From Promethearchaeota archaeon (lineage in GTDB: Archaea > Asgardarchaeota > Lokiarchaeia > Sigyniarchaeales > SOKP01), in NCBI GenBank assembly GCA_004375715.1, contig SOKP01000258.1, forward strand, positions 1-36,396: 36,396 nucleotides of DNA. Reading direction: 5' to 3'. Under the pieces are notes generated by a model. The model made no database searches. It saw only the letters and a list, made by a program, of their open reading frames with translations, and was not told the DNA's origin. Positions 33,126 through 36,396 of this stretch are shown in pieces. The translations under genes and the position numbers were made by a program. Position 1 is the first letter of the stretch, and each line of letters begins with the position of its first letter.

Positions 33126-33470
33126 CTAAAATGGTATCGCAACGGTTGAATCTTCAATCATTTTTAATATTTCGCCATGTTCTTTTACTTCAACTTGATC
33201 GATTAAATCATTCTTTGTAAGCCCCCGTTCATTAAGAGCCTTCCTATCTACATAAATGTCAAGATCTATATCTTTTATGAAATCTATGTGCATAGAATAC
33301 ATTGTTTTATCTACATCCTTAAGAAAGGCATAGACACCATCATTTATAGCAACAGTTATCGGCTCAAAATCACCACTAAGAGCAACAGTCATTCTTAAAC
33401 CTTCAACAGGATAAAGCGTCCCGTGAGGAGGTTGCCGTAAAAGAATAACAACATTTTTTTCTTCTGACAT
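33126..33470 (-). CDS. dsrF: DsrF/TusC-like sulfur-relay protein
   Basis: A 114-residue protein of the DsrE/F fold. VVILLRQPPHGTLYPVEGLR (about 7-26) and VAINDGVYAFLKDVD (about 41-55) are characteristic of DsrF/TusC. It has no cysteine; DsrF proteins are structural partners and do not always carry one. It sits between the DsrE- and DsrH-like genes with short spacers, as in classical dsrEFH operons. Confidence 0.78.
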   Translation of the reverse strand: MSEEKNVVILLRQPPHGTLYPVEGLRMTVALSGDFEPITVAINDGVYAFLKDVDKTMYSMHIDFIKDIDLDIYVDRKALNERGLTKNDLIDQVEVKEHGEILKMIEDSTVAIPF

Positions 33471-33481
33471 TTTTTATCACC

Positions 33482-33844
33482 TTAACAAATTACTACGAGT
33501 CTATCAGTTTCTTCTATAATTTTCGCAAGATCGGGAGTTCCTGCTCGTTTCACATCGCCACATTCCTTTTTTAGACAATATTTCATGGTTCCCCTAACTA
33601 AAAGACAGAGGTTGCATAATCTTACCGTGGCGCCCTTATTCAGGATTTCTTTAAAACCTTCTTCAATGTTAACTATCCCTTCGATTTTTTTCTGATTTTC
33701 TAAAAGTGCATTCACCGCATCCATGTAGCAAAAAACACGTACTTCATGCCCTTTATCTAATGCGGCATTAGCTAACCTAACCACAGTTTCAGGGGCTTGT
33801 TTTTGATATGGACCACTAAAAAAAAGAATTCCTAATCGAGACAT
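33482..33844 (-). CDS. dsrE: DsrE-family sulfur-transfer protein
   Basis: A 120-residue protein. It starts LGILFFSGPYQKQAPETVV as in DsrE/TusD proteins and has VFCYMDAVNALL near 38-49. It carries NLCLLVRG at about 78-85, where the Cys is in the position of the DsrE persulfide cysteine. Two more cysteines in YCLKKECGD and a C-terminal Cys (VVIC end) are unusual and could bind metal or form extra persulfides. It lies between the YeeE-like transporter gene and the DsrF gene. Confidence 0.83.
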   Translation of the reverse strand: MSRLGILFFSGPYQKQAPETVVRLANAALDKGHEVRVFCYMDAVNALLENQKKIEGIVNIEEGFKEILNKGATVRLCNLCLLVRGTMKYCLKKECGDVKRAGTPDLAKIIEETDRLVVIC

Positions 33845-33869
33845 CTCTTTTTATCAACTCAATCTCATA

Positions 33870-34934
33870 TTAATCTTTTCTCCACATAAAAAGTAGATAA
33901 GCCATCAACCAACAACCGAGGATAATGAATGCACCTGATAATAAGCTTCCGAGAGAGAGAAGTGGAAAACCACTTAAAATATTTCCTATATTGCATCCCA
34001 TTGCTGTTATCGCTCCAAATCCCATCGCTAATCCTCCAATAAATTGAATCACGATAGTTTTTGCATGTTTAGGGGTTCTCAACTTGAATTCTTTAGCAAT
34101 AATCGCACTGATAAAAGCACCAATAACAATCCCTATTACTAACCAAGTTTCCCAACCTAATGCTGAATCAACTCCAGTATTCCAAAATTTATTCCAGCCT
34201 ACCCAACCGCCTGTAATTCCTAAAGGGTAATTTCGGCCAGCTGCTGCAGAAGAAACATACGCAAAGCATGCTACTATACCAATTGCAATTGCAGTCACAG
34301 CCCAATGCCATCCTTGTTTAAAAGTCTTATGTCCAAAGTTGGAAAAATCAAATAAGGGTTTATTTTCTCTTTTTTTTGCTCGCAATTCGCGCCATATCCA
34401 AAAATAACCAATTATAACAATTCCTACGATGCCGATGATTAACATAAATATTGGTGTGAGATCTCCAAAAAGTGTAAGTGCACTTCCATCTGGGTTTGTA
34501 ATTTTTGTGTTATCTTGTAAAGTTTTAGCTATAGGGTTAAGTACTCCAAACTTCGTAAAATATGCACCACCTGCAAACCCTAATAAAGCAATGAATGAAC
34601 CCATCATGCCTTCTCCTACTCGATATGTAGTTCCACTCGCGCATCCAGCTGCTAAGACCATTCCGATTCCAAAAATCAAACCTCCGACAATGTTACCACC
34701 CCATGCAAATTGCTTAGGATTTAAGGTAATTATTCCCGCAAATGACATTATTGAAAAACCTAACATTGACACAAGTATTGTTAGTGCTACTGATTTTGCT
34801 AATTTGAACTCTTTTAATAATATAATATCTCTAAAAGCAGAATTCATGCAAAACCGTCCTCGTTGTAATATAAATCCAAAAATAATTCCTAAAATTAATC
34901 CAGGAATTAACACAACAACTATATCTATTGCCAT
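33870..34934 (-). CDS. YeeE/YedE-family sulfur-compound transporter (TsuA-like)
   Basis: A 354-residue membrane protein with about nine helices. It contains the three cysteine motifs of the thiosulfate transporter TsuA: GRFCMNSAFRD near 26-36, AAGCASGTTYRVGEG near 90-104, and MGCNIGNILSG near 315-325. YeeE/TsuA moves thiosulfate through a line of conserved cysteines. Family members next to TusA or selenium genes may move other sulfur or selenium species. AGGTGAAAAGG sits right before the ATG. It is second in the operon after TusA, a common pairing, and probably feeds it. Confidence 0.87.
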   Translation of the reverse strand: MAIDIVVVLIPGLILGIIFGFILQRGRFCMNSAFRDIILLKEFKLAKSVALTILVSMLGFSIMSFAGIITLNPKQFAWGGNIVGGLIFGIGMVLAAGCASGTTYRVGEGMMGSFIALLGFAGGAYFTKFGVLNPIAKTLQDNTKITNPDGSALTLFGDLTPIFMLIIGIVGIVIIGYFWIWRELRAKKRENKPLFDFSNFGHKTFKQGWHWAVTAIAIGIVACFAYVSSAAAGRNYPLGITGGWVGWNKFWNTGVDSALGWETWLVIGIVIGAFISAIIAKEFKLRTPKHAKTIVIQFIGGLAMGFGAITAMGCNIGNILSGFPLLSLGSLLSGAFIILGCWLMAYLLFMWRKD

Positions 34935-34947
34935 TTTTCCTTTTCAC

Positions 34948-35181
34948 CTATTTTATTTGAACTACTATTTTCCATTCAGAAACTCCAACTTTATCAATTG
35001 AAAGAACTTCATTTCCCATTGATTTCATTGTTTCAGGAATTCTTTCTGCTGAAAGAGGATAGTCTATCAAGATTTCTAAAATTTCTCCTGAATTCATTTT
35101 TTTAGCTTTCCTCTTACTTTTTACATCTGGATAGGGACATACTTCCCCTCTACAATCTAATTTATCTGTAACATCAACCAT
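34948..35181 (-). CDS. tusA: TusA/SirA-family sulfur carrier
   Basis: 77 residues from ATG 35181; a GTG at 35193 would add four lysine-rich residues. DKLDCRGEVCPYPDVKSKR holds the CPxP motif, whose Cys (Cys15 from this ATG) carries the persulfide, plus an extra Cys five residues before it. The beta-alpha-beta-alpha-beta-beta length matches TusA. TusA next to YeeE and DsrEFH marks a sulfur import and relay unit. It is the first gene of the minus-strand operon, with a dyad and TATA box upstream at 35239-35274. Confidence 0.85.
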   Translation of the reverse strand: MVDVTDKLDCRGEVCPYPDVKSKRKAKKMNSGEILEILIDYPLSAERIPETMKSMGNEVLSIDKVGVSEWKIVVQIK

Positions 35182-35238
35182 TTTTTTTTTCACTTTTTTA
35201 TCAATTTTAAGTTACATTTTGTAATAGATACGAATAAA

Positions 35239-35274
35239 CAATATTAAGAAATTTATAAAGGTTTCCTAATATTG
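35239..35274 (-). promoter_or_regulatory. TATA box framed by an inverted repeat, promoter of the TusA operon
   Basis: CAATATTAAGAAA (35239-35251) and TTTCCTAATATTG (35262-35274) are inverted copies with 12 of 13 bases matching. They frame TTTATAAAGG (35252-35261), which holds a TATA box. It lies about 60-95 bases before the TusA start. A dimeric regulator covering it would block TBP. The divergent Lrp-like gene is the natural candidate. Confidence 0.6.
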
Positions 35275-35331
35275 AATAAAAAGGTAAAAGTAGCTTATTT
35301 AACTAATGTCATATCTTATTTAACCCATTAC

Positions 35332-35354
35332 ATTTCTTAATATATTTATATTAA
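35332..35354 (+). promoter_or_regulatory. second copy of the operator motif before the Lrp-like gene
   Basis: ATTTCTTAATAT (35332-35343) is identical to 12 bases of the TusA operator read on the minus strand. It runs into a hyphenated palindrome TTAATATA-TT-TATATTAA (35337-35354). A shared regulator, perhaps autoregulation by the Lrp-like protein, would explain it. AT-rich DNA weakens the palindrome. Confidence 0.45.
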
Positions 35355-35466
35355 AATGATTCCAGATTGTAATATGTTGTTAAAACATTAATAATAATTA
35401 TAAGAGAATAATTAATATATGTAGTTACAATTTGCAACTTAATTCAACTGAAGTTCTTATAGAAAA

Positions 35467-36075
35467 ATGGATGAAATTAACAAATTTAAAAAAATTTTAA
35501 AGTTAGATAGAATTAACCTTGAGATTTTCAGGTCTTTAACTAAAGAAGGTAAGATTAATTATTCTAAAATTGGCAAGGAACATGGTGTGTCTCATGTTTC
35601 AATAAAAAACAGGTATGAAAACCTAATAAAAAGAAATATTATTAAACCAAACATTTTAGTTAACTTTTCAAAGTTAGATTTCAAATTAGCAATTTTATTA
35701 CTAGAATTAGAAACTGAGGGCTACGAAAGAGTAAAAGATACATATTTTAATTGTCCTAGAATTATATACTCTTTTAACATAATAGGTGAATATAACCATG
35801 TTTTAGTGTTTTTTGCTGAAAATCTAGATATGGTTGAAACAATCTTCAATTCTTGCATGCTTAACAATTTAAAGGGTGTGAGGAAATCTAATATCCTAAT
35901 TTTTGGAAGCTTAAGCGAAAATCTCTTTTTACCTTTAAATTTTAATCAACTTGACCAACAAAACGAAAATACTCCATGTGGAGTTTGTTGTAAGTTCTGT
36001 AAATCTTTTATTAAAGGACAATGTTTCGGATGTCCAGCATCAAAGTATTACAACGGACCGTTAAAAATTACATAA
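35467..36075 (+). CDS. Lrp/AsnC-type regulator with a C-terminal six-cysteine cluster
   Basis: A 202-residue protein. Residues 12-60 form a winged helix-turn-helix of the Lrp/AsnC type (LDRINLEIFRSLTKEGKI, then SHVSIKNRYENLIKRNII). Residues 65-150 resemble the effector-binding part. The tail at 171-189 holds CGVCCKFC and CFGC, six cysteines in 19 residues, as in DUF3795-like or metal/Fe-S knuckles. The tail could sense sulfur, redox state or metal and alter DNA binding. It is divergent from the TusA-YeeE-DsrEFH operon and shares a motif with its promoter, so it is the probable regulator. Such a tail is uncommon on Lrp proteins. Confidence 0.78.
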   Translation: MDEINKFKKILKLDRINLEIFRSLTKEGKINYSKIGKEHGVSHVSIKNRYENLIKRNIIKPNILVNFSKLDFKLAILLLELETEGYERVKDTYFNCPRIIYSFNIIGEYNHVLVFFAENLDMVETIFNSCMLNNLKGVRKSNILIFGSLSENLFLPLNFNQLDQQNENTPCGVCCKFCKSFIKGQCFGCPASKYYNGPLKIT

Positions 36076-36136
36076 TTCAGAAAAATTAATTACAATAGTA
36101 AATAAAATATTTTAGAAGTTCTACTGATATTAGAAA

Positions 36137-36250
36137 TTGCGGAAATTATTGCTGCTGATATAGCAAAGAAAGTTGATGAGCTCTATGGAATGAAATAATC
36201 ATTTGTTCCTAATTTTTATAATATTTTATAGAAAATTCAATTAAAGTGAT
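36137..36250 (+). repeat. decayed copy of the DGC-gene tail
   Basis: About 85-90% identical to 32306-32419: the last 20 codons of a DGC gene with its stop and 50 bases of 3' flank, without the rest of the gene. It begins abruptly after 36136 and has no start codon. It marks a past duplication or recombination between the two sides of the sulfur operon. Confidence 0.75.
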
Positions 36251-36257
36251 TCAGTTG

Positions 36258-36396
36258 ATGGTTGGAGTAATATCTGACGGGAAATTTCTCCGACAGTTAT
36301 GTTAGATAAGGCGATTGATCTTAAACCCCCAGAGTGTGACCTTTATTTATTATATGTAAGGCATCCCGATATTATATTAGAATTAGCTACGCTCCA
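36258..36396 (+). pseudogene. broken DUF166-like gene running off the right edge
   Basis: ATG 36258 opens MVGVISDGKF, the usual start of DUF166 (thymidylate-synthase-like annotation) proteins, but the frame ends at a TAG at 36303. A second frame, open from ATG 36299 to the window end, reads SPTVMLDKAIDLKPPECD before it and LYLLYVRHPDIILELATL after, which resembles the middle of the same family. An internal deletion that also shifted the frame near 36287 would join the two. The right end is outside the window. Confidence 0.5.

Noticed and set aside
34429-35001. 190-codon plus-strand frame opposite the YeeE-like gene
   Set aside because: It is an antisense shadow of a clear membrane-transporter gene with conserved motifs.
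1-36396. CRISPR arrays, tRNA or rRNA genes
   Set aside because: No regularly spaced repeats and no cloverleaf or rRNA sequence was recognised on either strand.

Overview
The window looks like AT-rich archaeal chromosome, most likely from an Asgard (Lokiarchaeia-like) lineage. This is inferred from several things together: a Rab/Ras-like small GTPase and an MglA/Arf-like GTPase, the two-gene archaeal homocysteine synthesis module (DUF39-CBS plus NIL-ferredoxin), stand-alone HdrB/HdrC proteins, poly-T transcript ends, TATA-type promoters and GGTGAT-type Shine-Dalgarno sequences. No rRNA, tRNA or CRISPR array was seen.

Layout. 0.2-1.7 kb: a seven-helix membrane protein and an MglA-like GTPase. 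2.0-5.4 kb: an HdrC-HdrB pair converging on the homocysteine (aspartate-semialdehyde sulfurtransferase) operon. 6.1-11.3 kb: a secreted gluzincin metallopeptidase, an EamA transporter, a 51-residue zinc ribbon and a GPH-type MFS transporter. 11.7-13.0 kb: a Rab-like GTPase followed by a metallo-beta-lactamase-fold hydrolase. 13.3-24.5 kb: an accessory stretch with a coiled-coil protein, a 1000-residue membrane-anchored alpha-toroid-like surface protein, a 971-residue protein ending in a LAGLIDADG domain, an orphan Eco57I-type DNA methyltransferase and a TnpB. 24.5-36.4 kb: a metalloid/sulfur island.

The island starts with a YkgJ-type protein, ArsR, a QueG-like double [4Fe-4S] protein interrupted by one in-frame TGA, and the arsenite exporter Acr3. 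A near-identical 35-bp promoter/operator block precedes the last two. Next come a beta-grasp protein and an operon arsR2 / CxC thioredoxin-like protein / DGC protein. Divergent from it is a five-gene operon: a stand-alone HdrA N-terminal-like domain, a two-cluster ferredoxin, a DGC domain fused to a GcvH-like lipoyl carrier, and two more DGC proteins. Converging on this is a TusA / YeeE-type transporter / DsrE-DsrF-DsrH-like operon. It faces an Lrp-type regulator that has a C-terminal six-cysteine cluster.

My main hypothesis is that 25-36 kb encodes a sulfur- and metalloid-responsive thiol relay. YeeE would import a sulfur compound, TusA and DsrEFH would carry persulfide, and lipoyl-carrying DGC-H with DGC partners would exchange electrons through the HdrA-like domain and ferredoxin. 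The lipoyl-carrier fusion is visible in the sequence; the pathway itself is inference. Other unusual signals are three probable near-cognate start codons (ATT, ATA, CTG) behind good ribosome binding sites, a possible selenocysteine codon, and a duplicated, decayed tail of the DGC operon followed by a broken DUF166 gene at the right edge.
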